From Actinoplanes derwentensis (lineage in GTDB: Bacteria; Actinomycetota; Actinomycetes; Mycobacteriales; Micromonosporaceae): 64,000 nt of DNA. Positions 7,952 through 17,357 of the stretch are shown here, piece after piece. Below the pieces are notes generated by a model that saw only the letters and a list, made by a program, of their open reading frames with translations, had not been told where the DNA came from and ran no database searches. The translations under genes and the position numbers were made by a program. The stretch covers positions 8,394,001-8,458,000 of the forward strand of contig NZ_LT629758.1 of NCBI RefSeq assembly GCF_900104725.1. Reading direction: 5' to 3'. How positions within the stretch are numbered: the first letter of the stretch is position 1; each line of letters starts with the position of its first letter.

Positions 7952-9037
7952 ATGGCTGGCATCACACACTCCGACATCATCAAGGCTCCGAAGGTCCTGC
8001 TGCACGACCACCTGGACGGCGGACTGCGGCCGGCCACCATCGTCGAGATGGCCGAGGTGGTCGGACACGAACTGCCCTTCACCGATCCGGAACAGCTCGG
8101 CGAGTGGTTCGTCGCGGCCGCCGACTCCGGCTCGCTGGAACGGTACCTGGAGACCTTCGCCCACACCGTGGCGGTCATGCAGACCGTCGAGGGCCTGCAC
8201 CGGGTCGCCAAGGAGTGCGCGCTCGATCTGGCCGCCGACGGTGTCGTCTACGCCGAGGTCCGCTATGCGCCCGAGCAGCACCTGGAGCGCGGTCTCACCC
8301 TGGATGAGGTGGTCGAGGCGGTGCACGCCGGGTTCCAGGAGGGCTGTGCCGAAGCGGCGGCTAAGGGCACGCCCATCCGGATCGGCACCCTGATGACCGC
8401 GATGCGGCACGCCGCCCGGTCCCAGGAGATCGCCGAGCTGGCGGTCCGGTTCCGGGACAGCGGCGTGGTCGGCTTCGACATCGCCGGCGCGGAGGCCGGG
8501 TTCCCGCCCACCCGGCACCTGGACGCCTTCGAGTACCTGCAGCGGGAGAACTTCCACTTCACCATCCACGCCGGTGAGGCGTTCGGGCTGCCGTCGATCT
8601 GGCAGGCGATCCAGTGGTGCGGCGCGGACCGGCTCGGGCACGGCGTGCGGCTGATCGACGACATCACGGTCGGAGCCGACGGGACACCGCCGGAGCTGGG
8701 CCGCCTCGCGGCGTACGTGCGGGACAAGCGGATCCCCCTCGAGCTGTGCCCGTCGTCGAACGTGCAGACCGGGGCCGCGCCGTCGGTCGCCGAGCACCCG
8801 ATCAAGCTGCTGCACGATCTCCGCTTCCGGGTCACGGTCAACACCGACAACCGACTGATGAGCGGTACGTCCATGTCGCGCGAGATGACGCTGCTCATGG
8901 AAGCGTTCGGCTGGGGATGGGCGGAGATGCAGTGGTTGACGATCAATGCGATGAAATCGGCGTTCATCCCGTACGACGAACGTCTCGTTCTGATCAATGA
9001 AGTGATCAAGCCGGCGTACGCCAAACTGCTGACCTGA
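7952..9037 (+). CDS. add: Adenosine deaminase
   Basis: Deaminates adenosine and deoxyadenosine to the inosine forms in purine salvage. The 361-residue TIM-barrel metalloenzyme shows the N-terminal zinc site HDHLDGG (His18 and His20), the substrate-gate region [16 protein letters not shown] with the third zinc His, and a C-terminal VNTDNR carrying the metal-binding Asp region. Length agrees with bacterial adenosine deaminases. It is divergent from the methyltransferase gene and lies just past the import operon with cdd and deoA, the association seen in mycobacteria (Rv3313c-Rv3315c). It has no close neighbour downstream. Confidence 0.93.
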   Translation: MAGITHSDIIKAPKVLLHDHLDGGLRPATIVEMAEVVGHELPFTDPEQLGEWFVAAADSGSLERYLETFAHTVAVMQTVEGLHRVAKECALDLAADGVVYAEVRYAPEQHLERGLTLDEVVEAVHAGFQEGCAEAAAKGTPIRIGTLMTAMRHAARSQEIAELAVRFRDSGVVGFDIAGAEAGFPPTRHLDAFEYLQRENFHFTIHAGEAFGLPSIWQAIQWCGADRLGHGVRLIDDITVGADGTPPELGRLAAYVRDKRIPLELCPSSNVQTGAAPSVAEHPIKLLHDLRFRVTVNTDNRLMSGTSMSREMTLLMEAFGWGWAEMQWLTINAMKSAFIPYDERLVLINEVIKPAYAKLLT

Positions 9038-9490
9038 AATCCGTCATGTCTGGTTATAGCCGGATCTGAACGAACGTACGTCAAAAGAAATCACCTGTCA
9101 GTCTCTGGTGCCCCGCCGTTCGGCTAGACTGCCGCCTGCAAACTCGGCATACTCTGGCGTCTCGCCTTGCCGATCGCGGGGAACCGAGTCATCGTCACTT
9201 CTATCGCGATCGACTACGATCGGGACCCGGTCGGCCTGCATCCACCCCCCAACGCTGCGCCGACCTACGAAGTGACCTTGAGATATGTGCAGCTCCACAG
9301 GTAGTGATATTGAGACCGGCGATGTCCAACTGCGAGGTTGCAACATCGCGGCACACAACCGGTCCGTGTCCGCCTGCTCTTTCTCTTTGACACTTGTCGT
9401 GATGGAATCTCGGGGGCCCGACGTCGGCGAGTCGGCCGTGTGCGGTGTCCGGTGAGCCGAAAGCCGGGCCCGAATCAGGAGGACGGTGAC
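9038..9490 (+). other. Intergenic region upstream of the cvn operon
   Basis: About 450 bases with no convincing gene; a short minus-strand frame (9098-9358) has no recognisable protein and no good start. The region is visibly less GC-rich than its surroundings around 9040-9110 and 9280-9400. It probably carries the cvn promoter. An excellent ribosome binding site AGGAGG at 9477-9482 stands eight bases before the GTG of the kinase gene. I could not assign a promoter with confidence. Confidence 0.5.
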
Positions 9491-12400
9491 GTGAGCAAGC
9501 GCCCCAGTAGCGCGAACGGCGTCATGTCGCGTCTGCGCCGACCCGCGGGTCGGCTGCGAGACCTACCGATCTGGTCCAAGCTTGGCCTGATCATGTTGGT
9601 GCCGACAGTGGCGACCATCATCGTCGGTGTCAACGGACTTGTTGACCACATCGACGAAGCCAGTAACGCGGAGCGTGCACGCACCCTCTCGGTGCTCTCC
9701 GAAGCCTCCGGTGGTCTGGTCGACCACCTACAGGCGGAGCGCACCTTTGGCGTAATCATCACGAAGACCGCGACGGACAATGCGGCGGCCTTCAAGACAG
9801 CGGTCGACCGGTACAGCAAGGAACACGGCGAGGTCGACGACGCCAAGGCGCCGTACGTCCAGCAGAAGGCCGCCCTAGAGGACGTGCCGGACAACGTGGG
9901 CGATCTGCTGCTGCGTCTGGACCGCAACCTGGAGGACCTACCCACCTTCCGCAGCCGGGTCGCCAAGGGCGATGAGGACCAGAACAACGTCCTGACCACC
10001 TACGACCAGCTGATCAACGACCTTCTCCAGGTTCGCGACATCTCGGCGCAGCTCGCCAACGACCAGACCCTGAGCGACCGGCTCCGGGTCGTGGCCGCGG
10101 TGGCCCGTGCCAAGAACTACGTCGCCGAGCAGCGCTACATCGGCCAGGACGTGGTCGCCTCCGGGCAGCTCACTAACGGCCTGCGCAAGAACTTCCTGGA
10201 GACGCAGACCGGCTACCAGCTGGCCGAGGACACCCTCGGGGCAGTCGGTAACGCCGAGGAGACGGACTACTTCAACAACACCGTCGCCGGCCCGAAGCGC
10301 CAGGCCGCGGAAAACTGGATCACCCCGCTGATGTCGCTGCAGGGCAGCAACAACTCCGCGATCCCGTTCTCCTCAGCCGAGTGGGAGCAGGACCTGTCCG
10401 GTTACAACGACCTGTTCCGGCAGGTCGAGGTCGAGTTCGACCGGAAGATCGTGGCCCAGGCCACCGAGCTGCGGAACGGCACGAACCAGGCGGTCTTCCT
10501 GGAGACGAGCCTGCTGCTCGGCATGCTGCTGCTGGCCATCCTGTTCGCCTGGTTGGTCGCCCGGTCGATGGCGCGCTCACTGCGTGAACTGCGCCAGGGT
10601 GCTCTCGCTGTCGCCCAGTTCGGCCTGCCGCACGCGGTGAGCCGGCTACGTGATCCGGCGCTCTCCGCGTCGCTCACACCGGCACAGGTCGCCGACCAGA
10701 TCGCCGAACCCCTACCGGTGCGAAGCCGGGACGAGTTCGGGCAGGTGACCGAGGCGTTCAACGCGGTCCACCTCGAGGCGGTTCGTACCGCCGCCGAGCA
10801 GGCCGCACTACGTGCCTCCGTCGCGACGATGTTCGTCAACCTGGCCCGCCGTTCGCAGATCCTGGTCGACCGGCTCATCGGTCACCTGGACCGGCTGGAG
10901 CGTGGCGAGGAGGACCCGGACCGCCTGGCCGAGCTCTTCCAGCTCGACCACCTGGCCACCCGAATGCGTCGTAACGACGAGAACCTCCTGGTTCTCGCGG
11001 GCGCCGACTCGACCCGTGTGCAGCGGGAGCCGGCCGCTCTGATCGACGTGCTCCGCGCCGCGCAGTCCGAGGTCGAGCACTACACCCGCATCGAGTTCGG
11101 CATGATCGACCGGGACATCGAGGTCGCGGCACACGCCGTTAACGACATGGTCCACCTGGTCGCCGAGCTCTTCGACAACGCGACAGCGTTCTCGCCGCCG
11201 AACTCCAACGTCATGGTCGAGGCCCGCCGCATCGGTGACAACGCCGTGCTGACGGTCGAGGACCACGGCATCGGCATCAGCCGCGAGCAGCTCCGCGACC
11301 TCAACGAGCGGCTCGCCAATCCGCCGACGGTGGACGTCGCCGTCTCCCGGATGATGGGCCTGGTCGTGGTCGCACGGCTGGCCAGCCGGCACGCGGTCCG
11401 GGTCGAGCTTCGGCCCGCCGACCGCGAGCGCGGCACCGTCGCCGAGGTGGGCCTGCCCATCACGGTGCTGGCCGCCTCCGCCAACGCCCAGGTCCAGGGA
11501 CTTCCGGGCCGGAACGCCTTCGACGGCGGACCCGGCTCCGGGATGCCCGGCTTCGGCGAGCCTCTCGCTCTGGAGAGCGGCGGCTACCACGGTTCGAACG
11601 GCAACAACGGTTCGAACGGCGGTAACGGTGGTTCGAACGGTTCGGTCCCGGCGTGGTCCGACCTCACCGGTGCGGCACCGTCCGGTTTCGGCGGCTACAA
11701 CGCCGGTACCAACGGTTTCGGCGGATCGTCCAACGGCTTCGGTGGAGGTTCCACCAACGGCTTCGGTGGATCGCCGAACGGGTTCCATGGCCCGCGCAGC
11801 AACGAGGTGATCCCGCCGTTGCCGTCCGGTCCGCAGGGCTTCGCAGGCGGCCTGGACGATCTGGCCCAGCGTCGCAACGGTGGCGACTTCCGCCCCGAAG
11901 GCGACGGCAACGGGTTCGGACCGACCATCCCGCGTCAGCTCCCGGCCAACCCGAGTTCGTTCATGCCGCCGGTCTCGGCGCCCCCGGTTCCGCCGGTCTC
12001 GGCGCCTCCGGCCCGGCCTGTGTCGGCAGCGCCCTACTCCGCTCCGCCGGCCGAACCGGTGTCGGCTCAGCCGTACTCGCCGGCCGACCGGAACCCGTTC
12101 GCCTCGGCACCGCCGGCTTGGCCGCCGGTCGCCGCGGACCGGGACTCCACCCCGCACGTGCCGGAGAACCTGGCCGCCGCGCTCGACATGACTGCCGAGA
12201 TCCCGCGGTTCCGCCCGGAGAACTACGAAGCTCAGCCGCAGGTGGCTCCGCCGATCAACCCGCAGACCATCCCGGTTCTGCCGAGTTCGGCTCTGTCGGC
12301 TGACATGCTCGACCCGGCGGAGGCTCAGGCCACTGCCGCCGCGCAGATGGCGTCGGCCCGTGAGGGCGCGGCTCCGTTCGCGGACGAGACGATGGAACTG

Positions 12401-12961
12401 CCGATCTTCCGGGAGCTGGAGTCGGCGTGGTTCGTCACGACGGCCGAGCCGGCCCGGCCCAAGGTGTCCGGTGTGGGCGAGGAATCAGTCGTCTCGCAGC
12501 GGATCCCGACCGGCGAGCCGATGCGGAGCGCTCCTGTTCCGCAACCGCAGCCGGTGGTGGTGCCGGAGGTTCGTGACTTCGATACCGCTAGTGTTGGTGC
12601 GCCGATGGCCGCTCCGGCTGCTCCGGCGGCCTACGGCAACGGGGACGCCCCTGCGGCGAACCCTTGGCGGACCGCGGCTGACGATGGCTGGCAGGCTGCC
12701 CGCCTGGCTGCTGAGACACCGATCGAGACCACCACCACTGCGGGTCTGCCGAAGCGCAAGCCGATGGCTCAGCTCGTCCCCGGCGGTGTGGAACGGGGCG
12801 GTAACTCCGTCCAGCGTCGTACGCCTGAGGGGGTTCGCGGTCTACTTTCCGCTTACCACCGTGGTGTGGCACGCGGTCGCACCAAGGAACAATCGACCAA
12901 CCTGGAGGACACTCCGGGAGGGCAGCAGCCCTCGCAGGCTGGCAAGGAGCATGAGGCATGA
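9491..12961 (+). CDS. Conservon sensor histidine kinase (CvnA-like) with nitrate/nitrite-sensing-type domain
   Basis: First gene of a cvn operon. The 1156-residue membrane kinase has a first helix at about 31-50, an extracytoplasmic helical sensor (about 51-335, NIT-like), a second helix at about 337-358, a HAMP-like linker, and an ATPase domain with N-box [12 protein letters not shown] (about 559-570), G1 VEDHGIGIS and G2 [13 protein letters not shown] phosphoacceptor His is not obvious, as in many CvnA proteins. Then comes a very long disordered tail, rich in Asn-Gly near 700-760 and in Pro-Ala later, ending in conserved short motifs [17 protein letters not shown] and [11 protein letters not shown]. 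The GTG at 9491 has a perfect AGGAGG. The frame is open upstream, but that part looks non-coding. Confidence 0.88.
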   Translation: MSKRPSSANGVMSRLRRPAGRLRDLPIWSKLGLIMLVPTVATIIVGVNGLVDHIDEASNAERARTLSVLSEASGGLVDHLQAERTFGVIITKTATDNAAAFKTAVDRYSKEHGEVDDAKAPYVQQKAALEDVPDNVGDLLLRLDRNLEDLPTFRSRVAKGDEDQNNVLTTYDQLINDLLQVRDISAQLANDQTLSDRLRVVAAVARAKNYVAEQRYIGQDVVASGQLTNGLRKNFLETQTGYQLAEDTLGAVGNAEETDYFNNTVAGPKRQAAENWITPLMSLQGSNNSAIPFSSAEWEQDLSGYNDLFRQVEVEFDRKIVAQATELRNGTNQAVFLETSLLLGMLLLAILFAWLVARSMARSLRELRQGALAVAQFGLPHAVSRLRDPALSASLTPAQVADQIAEPLPVRSRDEFGQVTEAFNAVHLEAVRTAAEQAALRASVATMFVNLARRSQILVDRLIGHLDRLERGEEDPDRLAELFQLDHLATRMRRNDENLLVLAGADSTRVQREPAALIDVLRAAQSEVEHYTRIEFGMIDRDIEVAAHAVNDMVHLVAELFDNATAFSPPNSNVMVEARRIGDNAVLTVEDHGIGISREQLRDLNERLANPPTVDVAVSRMMGLVVVARLASRHAVRVELRPADRERGTVAEVGLPITVLAASANAQVQGLPGRNAFDGGPGSGMPGFGEPLALESGGYHGSNGNNGSNGGNGGSNGSVPAWSDLTGAAPSGFGGYNAGTNGFGGSSNGFGGGSTNGFGGSPNGFHGPRSNEVIPPLPSGPQGFAGGLDDLAQRRNGGDFRPEGDGNGFGPTIPRQLPANPSSFMPPVSAPPVPPVSAPPARPVSAAPYSAPPAEPVSAQPYSPADRNPFASAPPAWPPVAADRDSTPHVPENLAAALDMTAEIPRFRPENYEAQPQVAPPINPQTIPVLPSSALSADMLDPAEAQATAAAQMASAREGAAPFADETMELPIFRELESAWFVTTAEPARPKVSGVGEESVVSQRIPTGEPMRSAPVPQPQPVVVPEVRDFDTASVGAPMAAPAAPAAYGNGDAPAANPWRTAADDGWQAARLAAETPIETTTTAGLPKRKPMAQLVPGGVERGGNSVQRRTPEGVRGLLSAYHRGVARGRTKEQSTNLEDTPGGQQPSQAGKEHEA

Positions 12962-13362
12962 CATCTACGCAGGATCTGGGTTGGCTTCTGGCCAACTTCG
13001 CCGATCGCGTTCCCGGGGTCGCGCATGCGATCGCGGTCTCCGCCGACGGGCTGCTCCTGGCGTCGTCGCGAGACCTCCCGCGTGACCGCGCCGACCAGTT
13101 GGCGGCCATCGCGTCCGGCCTGGTAAGCCTGACGCAGGGCGCCGCGCGTTGCTTCGAGGGTGGCGCCGTCCTTCAGACGGTCGTCGAGATGGACAATGGT
13201 TTCCTGTTCCTGATGTCCATCTCCGACGGTTCCTCCTTCGCGGTCCTGGCCGCTCGGAGCTGCGATGTCGGTCAGGTCGGCTACGAGATGGCCCTCCTGG
13301 TCGACCGTGTCGGCGAAGCTTTGACCCCCGCGCCGCGCTCGGCGGCCGGGGTACTGGGCTGA
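12958..13362 (+). CDS. Roadblock/LC7 domain protein (CvnB-like)
   Basis: A 134-residue Roadblock/LC7 protein, second gene of the cvn operon. The fold is seen in [31 protein letters not shown] followed by a helix and the [18 protein letters not shown] strands. Roadblock proteins of conservons are thought to act as GTPase-activating or regulatory partners of the CvnD GTPase and to bind the membrane-associated complex. The ATG overlaps the kinase stop (ATGA), so translation is coupled. Size and position match CvnB of Streptomyces conservons. Confidence 0.92.
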   Translation: MTSTQDLGWLLANFADRVPGVAHAIAVSADGLLLASSRDLPRDRADQLAAIASGLVSLTQGAARCFEGGAVLQTVVEMDNGFLFLMSISDGSSFAVLAARSCDVGQVGYEMALLVDRVGEALTPAPRSAAGVLG

Positions 13363-13487
13363 ACCGGTAGTGGGCCGGCACCATCCAGGGGTTTGTCAGG
13401 GGTTTTACGACCCCGGTAGGCTCAGCCGGCTACTGGTAGAAACTTTGATAACCAATACACTTCGAGGGGCCGAGGGAGGGGTTGACG

Positions 13488-13871
13488 GTGACGATGCCTG
13501 AACGCGATGAGCCGACTGGTGCGCTGGTCAGGCCGTACGCCATGACCCGCGGTCGGACCCGGCCGAAGCTTGAGATAGCGCTGGAAGCGCTGGTCGAGAC
13601 AACCGTGCGCGGCCGTTCCGGAATGGGGCGCGGGCAGGGTGGAAGCGAGCATCAGTACATCGCGGCGATGTGCGACAACGGCCGGGTTCAGTCTCTGGCC
13701 GAAATCGCTGCACGCATGCAACTGCCGCTCGGTGTGGCACGTGTGATCGTTGCGGACATGGCCTCTGACGGCCTGGTCGCTGTGTACGAGCCCACCTCGC
13801 TCGAAGACGAGACTGACGCGGTAGGCACGGATCTGCTGGAAAGGGTGCTGAGTGGACTTCGCAGGCTCTGA
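13488..13871 (+). CDS. DUF742 protein (CvnC-like)
   Basis: A 127-residue DUF742 protein, third gene of the cvn operon. The family motif is visible as LVRPYAMTRGRTRP near the N-terminus, followed by a winged-helix-like region with SLAEIAARMQLPLGVARVIVADMASDGLV. The start is chosen at GTG 13488, six bases after the strong GGGAGGGG; a TTG at 13482 would sit too close to it. A gap of about 125 bases separates it from the roadblock gene, wider than usual in conservons. Its last 20 bases overlap the GTPase gene. Confidence 0.88.
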   Translation: MTMPERDEPTGALVRPYAMTRGRTRPKLEIALEALVETTVRGRSGMGRGQGGSEHQYIAAMCDNGRVQSLAEIAARMQLPLGVARVIVADMASDGLVAVYEPTSLEDETDAVGTDLLERVLSGLRRL

Positions 13872-14460
13872 CATGTCGCACCGTCCCGCTGCGGGACGCG
13901 TGACATCGGCGAAGATTGTCATCGCCGGTGGCTTCGGCGTCGGTAAGACGACGCTGGTGGGGTCGGTCTCGGAGATCACCCCACTGACCACTGAGGCGAT
14001 CATGACCTCGGCCGGTGTGGGTGTCGACGACAACCGGCAGGTGCCGGGCAAGACGACCACTACCGTGGCCATGGACTTCGGCCGTATCAGCATCGACCGG
14101 GACCTGATCCTGTACCTCTTCGGTACTCCGGGTCAGACACGTTTCTGGTTCATGTGGGACGAGCTGGTCCGGGGCGCCATCGGTGCGGTCGTCATGGTGG
14201 ATACGCGTCGGCTCGCCGACTGCTTCGCCGCCATCGACTTCTTCGAGCACCGGAGGCTGCCGTACCTGGTGGCCATAAACTGCTTCGACGGGATGCAGTA
14301 CCACAACGCGCAGGACGTTCGGGACGCTCTGGCGATCTCGAGCGACGTGCCCGTGGTGAGCTGTGACGCGCGTAACCGCGAGTCGACGAAGAACGTCCTC
14401 ATCTCGCTTGTCGAGTATGTGCTGACGATGCGTCGCACTCGCGCTACCGCGCCTGCCTGA
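13852..14460 (+). CDS. Small GTP-binding protein (CvnD-like)
   Basis: A 202-residue Ras-like GTPase closing the cvn operon. It has the P-loop GGFGVGKTT, a switch I Thr region (TTTVAMDFG), the switch II motif FGTPGQTRFWFMWDEL, and VAINCFDG where other GTPases have NKxD; this substitution is usual in the CvnD/MglA-like group. It should act as the molecular switch of the complex containing kinase, roadblock and DUF742 proteins at the membrane. It overlaps the DUF742 gene by 20 bases, and a strong terminator follows 47 bases after the stop, showing that the operon ends here. Confidence 0.92.
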   Translation: MDFAGSDMSHRPAAGRVTSAKIVIAGGFGVGKTTLVGSVSEITPLTTEAIMTSAGVGVDDNRQVPGKTTTTVAMDFGRISIDRDLILYLFGTPGQTRFWFMWDELVRGAIGAVVMVDTRRLADCFAAIDFFEHRRLPYLVAINCFDGMQYHNAQDVRDALAISSDVPVVSCDARNRESTKNVLISLVEYVLTMRRTRATAPA

Positions 14461-14507
14461 GCAGACTCCGCGACACTCGAGGTCGGGCCCGCACCCGCCT
14501 GACCTAG

Positions 14508-14557
14508 AGCCCCGCTTCGACGGCCTGGTTAACCCCACCGGCCGAAGCGGGGCTTTT
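14508..14557 (+). terminator. Intrinsic terminator of the cvn operon
   Basis: Twelve-base arms AGCCCCGCTTCG (14508-14519) and CGAAGCGGGGCT (14543-14554) pair perfectly, and a T4 run follows (14554-14557). The position right after the GTPase gene fits termination of the cvn transcript. Confidence 0.9.
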
Positions 14558-14880
14558 GCGCGCTTTCCGGCCATTCGTCATCGTATACGAGTGATCACCC
14601 GTTGTCATCGCGAGGTCCGGGAAGCCGGATCAATCCGTATTGCCGGCGCAGTCGCTGAGAGCTCCCAGGCGGAGATTTCGACTCCCGGGGATGTGGGATT
14701 AGCGATGGCCTCCGGTCGGGGCGTGTGGAGCCGCTCAGCCCCCGCGCGGCCGATGAAAAGCGGGAGCCGCTCAGCGACCGCATGACGGAAGGCGATCAAG
14801 CATCATTCAGCGGCCGTGCGGCGGGTGGCGATCGGGCCCCTACCTCAACGCCCGCGTGCCGGATGGCGATCGCATGCCAG
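14558..14880. other. Intergenic stretch between convergent units
   Basis: About 320 bases without a supportable gene. It contains several scattered GGCGATC words and a repeated GGAGCCGCTCAG (14727 and 14764), but no long repeat or hairpin. Short frames here have no start signal and no familiar protein. It may be degraded sequence between the cvn operon and the convergent minus-strand gene. Confidence 0.4.
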
Positions 14881-14917
14881 CAACAAAGAAGACCGCGCCC
14901 CACACGGGTCGCGGTCT
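14881..14917 (-). terminator. Intrinsic terminator of the IS110-like/cvn-tail gene
   Basis: On the minus strand AGACCGCG (14910-14917 read in reverse) pairs with CGCGGTCT (14890-14897) around a loop with additional GGG/CCC pairing, and a T-rich segment (reverse complement of CAACAAAGAA) follows. It lies 19 bases past the end of the minus-strand gene. Confidence 0.78.
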
Positions 14918-14935
14918 CCTTGTCGGTCGGGTCGG

Positions 14936-17290
14936 TCAGCGGTTGCCGGCGTTGTTGCTGCGGAACTCGTCGGCGGGCTGGCCGTCGCGGCTGAAGTCCC
15001 AGCCGCCGGCGGCCTCCCGGCCCGGGCGCCCGCCCATGGCGAAGCCGCCGATCTCCTGCCCACGCCGCCAGCCACGGAAGTAGCCGGTGGTGTGCGCCGC
15101 GATGGAGGCGGCGTCGCGGACTATCCGCACCGGCCGTTCCTCGGTGCGGGACGAGCCGGGGACCAGGTTGGCCTGGGGCACACGTTTCGGCAGACCGGCG
15201 TTCGTCTCCGCGGCGACGGCCGGGGTAGCGGCCTTCTGCGCGGCACGCCAGGCGGAGTCGTTCGGGTTGGACCAGTTGACGTCGGTGTCCTCGGTGGTGC
15301 CGGTGAACCACGCGGAGCGGGCGGCGGCGAAGATCAGCAGGTCACCGTCGTTGCCGTCGGCCGAGACCGGCGGGGCGCTGCTCCGGTCCAGTGCGGTGAT
15401 CCGGGTCGAGCGCTCGTCGTCCCGGCGGGCCGGCGGGGAGCCGCCGAGCTGGTCGAGCCCGGGAAGCCGGGCCCGGCCGCCGTTGCTGCGGGGCTGGTCG
15501 GCGAGACGGCGCTCCAGCGGCGAGGGCTCCTGCGGCATGTCCTGCCACGGCGGCTTGATCCGGCTGTCCGGAGCGGGGCTGACCGATGCCGCCGGAGACT
15601 GCCGGGACGGCAGATCGGAGCCGGACTTCAGACCCGACCGGGTGGGCAGCGACGGCGCCGAGGACCGGGTGGGCAGCGACGGCGTCGAGGATCGGGACGG
15701 CAGCGGTGGTGCCGTGGCTCCCCGGGTGGGCAGCGACGGTGCCGACGGGCGGGACGGCAGATCGGGCCGGGCGGCCTCGTCCTTGTCGCCGTTGAGTAGC
15801 GGCCAGTTGGCCCGCGACCCGGGCTCCGGGGACTCCAGCGGCGTCCGCGGAGACTCCAGCGGCGTCCGCGGGGTCTGCAACGGGAGGCTGAAGTCGGTGG
15901 CGCCGTTGGTGGCTGCCGCGGGCGGCCGGGCGCTCGTCGGTGGGCGCGGCGGGATGACCGTGCGCCGCTCGGACCGGGCCCGGTTGAGCTCGGCGTTGGT
16001 CAGGGTCGGGCGGAACGGCTCGCCGGCGTCGGCCGGGCTGCTCACACCGGGCGGCGGCACCGAAGTCGGGGTGGAGGGGTTGCGGGTCGCCGGGGCCGGG
16101 CGGGTGCCGGGCGTGATCGGCGTCATGCCGGGCGGGGGCGGCGGCACCGACACCGGCCGGTTCAACGGTCCGGTGGCGCGGCCGGGCAGCCCGTTAGCGG
16201 CGGCCGGGGCGACCGGCGGGGCCATCAGCGGGTCCGGAGCGGACGGCATGGTGGTCATCGCCTGCGGCATGGCCGGGCCGCTGCCGGTGGAGACCGGCTC
16301 GGGACGGTTGCGGCGGCCGAACCGGGCGACGTCGCCGGTGCCACTGCTCGGCACCGGCTGGAGCGCGGGCGGCTCGGAGACACGGCGTGCGCTGCGACGG
16401 CCGACGTTCGGCCCACCGATGCCGGGCGGGGTGGCCCGGGCGGCGAGAGTGCCGATCAGGGCGGAACAGGCGGCGTCGCAGGCGCGGACCGCGGAGATGG
16501 CCTTGCGGACCGCCTCGGCGGCGGCCGGTGACAGGGACTTGTTGACCCCGCCCCGGCGCGGCGACTCGCTGACCGCGACCTGCAGAGCGGTGATCGCGCT
16601 GGTCAGCTCGCTCTCGCTGCCGGAACCGGCGCGGACCAGATCGGCGGCGATCTCGCGGGCCGCCGGGGCAGGACCGGCGAGACGGCCCGGCTCGGGCATC
16701 GCGTCGAGAACGGCGAGGGCGGTCGGGTGGGACGGGTCCGGGAACGCCCGGAGCGCCGCCGGATAGAGCTCGCGCAGGACCTCGCGCAGGGCGACGGAAG
16801 CGGCGTTCCGGCCGACCAGCATGGCCACGTGGGCCGCCAGGACCGGCTTGTAACTGACCAGCTCGCGCGGTGCCGGCAAGGTCACCGCCGCGATCGCGCC
16901 GGCCTGCAGCGCCCGGGCCAGGCCCACGGCCCGCCGGGCGGCTGCCGGCGCGGAGATCTCCTCGGGGGAGTCGTCGTCGGAGAAGCGCTCGGCGTAGTCG
17001 TCGGCCGCGTCGTCGTCGACTACCACCAGTGGCCGGCCGGCCGCGGTGAGCAGTGACGTGACGACGTGGTCGTCGCTGTCCGCGGCGACCGCCGCGTCGC
17101 TGAAACCGGTCGTCCGCTCCACGAGCAGCGTCCCCAGCTGGGCGTAGCCAGTCGGTTCGTCGCTGATCTCGTGGACACCGAGCAGCCGGCCTGCGTCATC
17201 CACCACGGCGACGGTCAGCGGAGCGGCCGAGGCCGAACGCACCGAATCATCAGCCGACGCCAGACCGCAGTACACGCGCACGAGCGCCAC
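14936..17290 (-). CDS. IS110 transposase-like N-terminal domain fused to disordered region and conservon-kinase C-terminal tail
   Basis: A 784-residue protein. Residues 1-215 resemble the DEDD N-terminal domain of IS110-family transposases: a beta-hairpin start (TVAVVDDAGRLLGVH), DEPTGYAQL, AARRAVGLARALQAG and especially LRELYPAALRAFPDP plus ALAVLDAMPEP (171-201). The catalytic acidic residues expected in IS110 (Asp after the first strand, Glu after the second, the SDxxDA motif) are not evident, and no C-terminal IS110 Ser-containing domain follows. Instead there is a 400-residue Pro/Ser/Arg-rich segment and a tail with SAWF, AGLPKRVP, NLVPG and GYFRGWRRG, the same short motifs that end the cvn kinase at 9491-12961. 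GTG 17290 has GGAGGAG eight bases upstream. Probably a domesticated regulatory or scaffold protein; function unknown. Confidence 0.6.
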   Translation of the reverse strand: MALVRVYCGLASADDSVRSASAAPLTVAVVDDAGRLLGVHEISDEPTGYAQLGTLLVERTTGFSDAAVAADSDDHVVTSLLTAAGRPLVVVDDDAADDYAERFSDDDSPEEISAPAAARRAVGLARALQAGAIAAVTLPAPRELVSYKPVLAAHVAMLVGRNAASVALREVLRELYPAALRAFPDPSHPTALAVLDAMPEPGRLAGPAPAAREIAADLVRAGSGSESELTSAITALQVAVSESPRRGGVNKSLSPAAAEAVRKAISAVRACDAACSALIGTLAARATPPGIGGPNVGRRSARRVSEPPALQPVPSSGTGDVARFGRRNRPEPVSTGSGPAMPQAMTTMPSAPDPLMAPPVAPAAANGLPGRATGPLNRPVSVPPPPPGMTPITPGTRPAPATRNPSTPTSVPPPGVSSPADAGEPFRPTLTNAELNRARSERRTVIPPRPPTSARPPAAATNGATDFSLPLQTPRTPLESPRTPLESPEPGSRANWPLLNGDKDEAARPDLPSRPSAPSLPTRGATAPPLPSRSSTPSLPTRSSAPSLPTRSGLKSGSDLPSRQSPAASVSPAPDSRIKPPWQDMPQEPSPLERRLADQPRSNGGRARLPGLDQLGGSPPARRDDERSTRITALDRSSAPPVSADGNDGDLLIFAAARSAWFTGTTEDTDVNWSNPNDSAWRAAQKAATPAVAAETNAGLPKRVPQANLVPGSSRTEERPVRIVRDAASIAAHTTGYFRGWRRGQEIGGFAMGGRPGREAAGGWDFSRDGQPADEFRSNNAGNR

Positions 17291-17357
17291 GTCGTCGTCT
17301 CCTCCCCGCCAAGTGCTTCTCTTCTACGACCAGGGATTGATGTTCCCTGGTAATCGG

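Noticed and set aside
9098..9358. Short minus-strand frame upstream of the cvn operon
   Set aside because: No ribosome site, no recognisable protein; more likely regulatory DNA.
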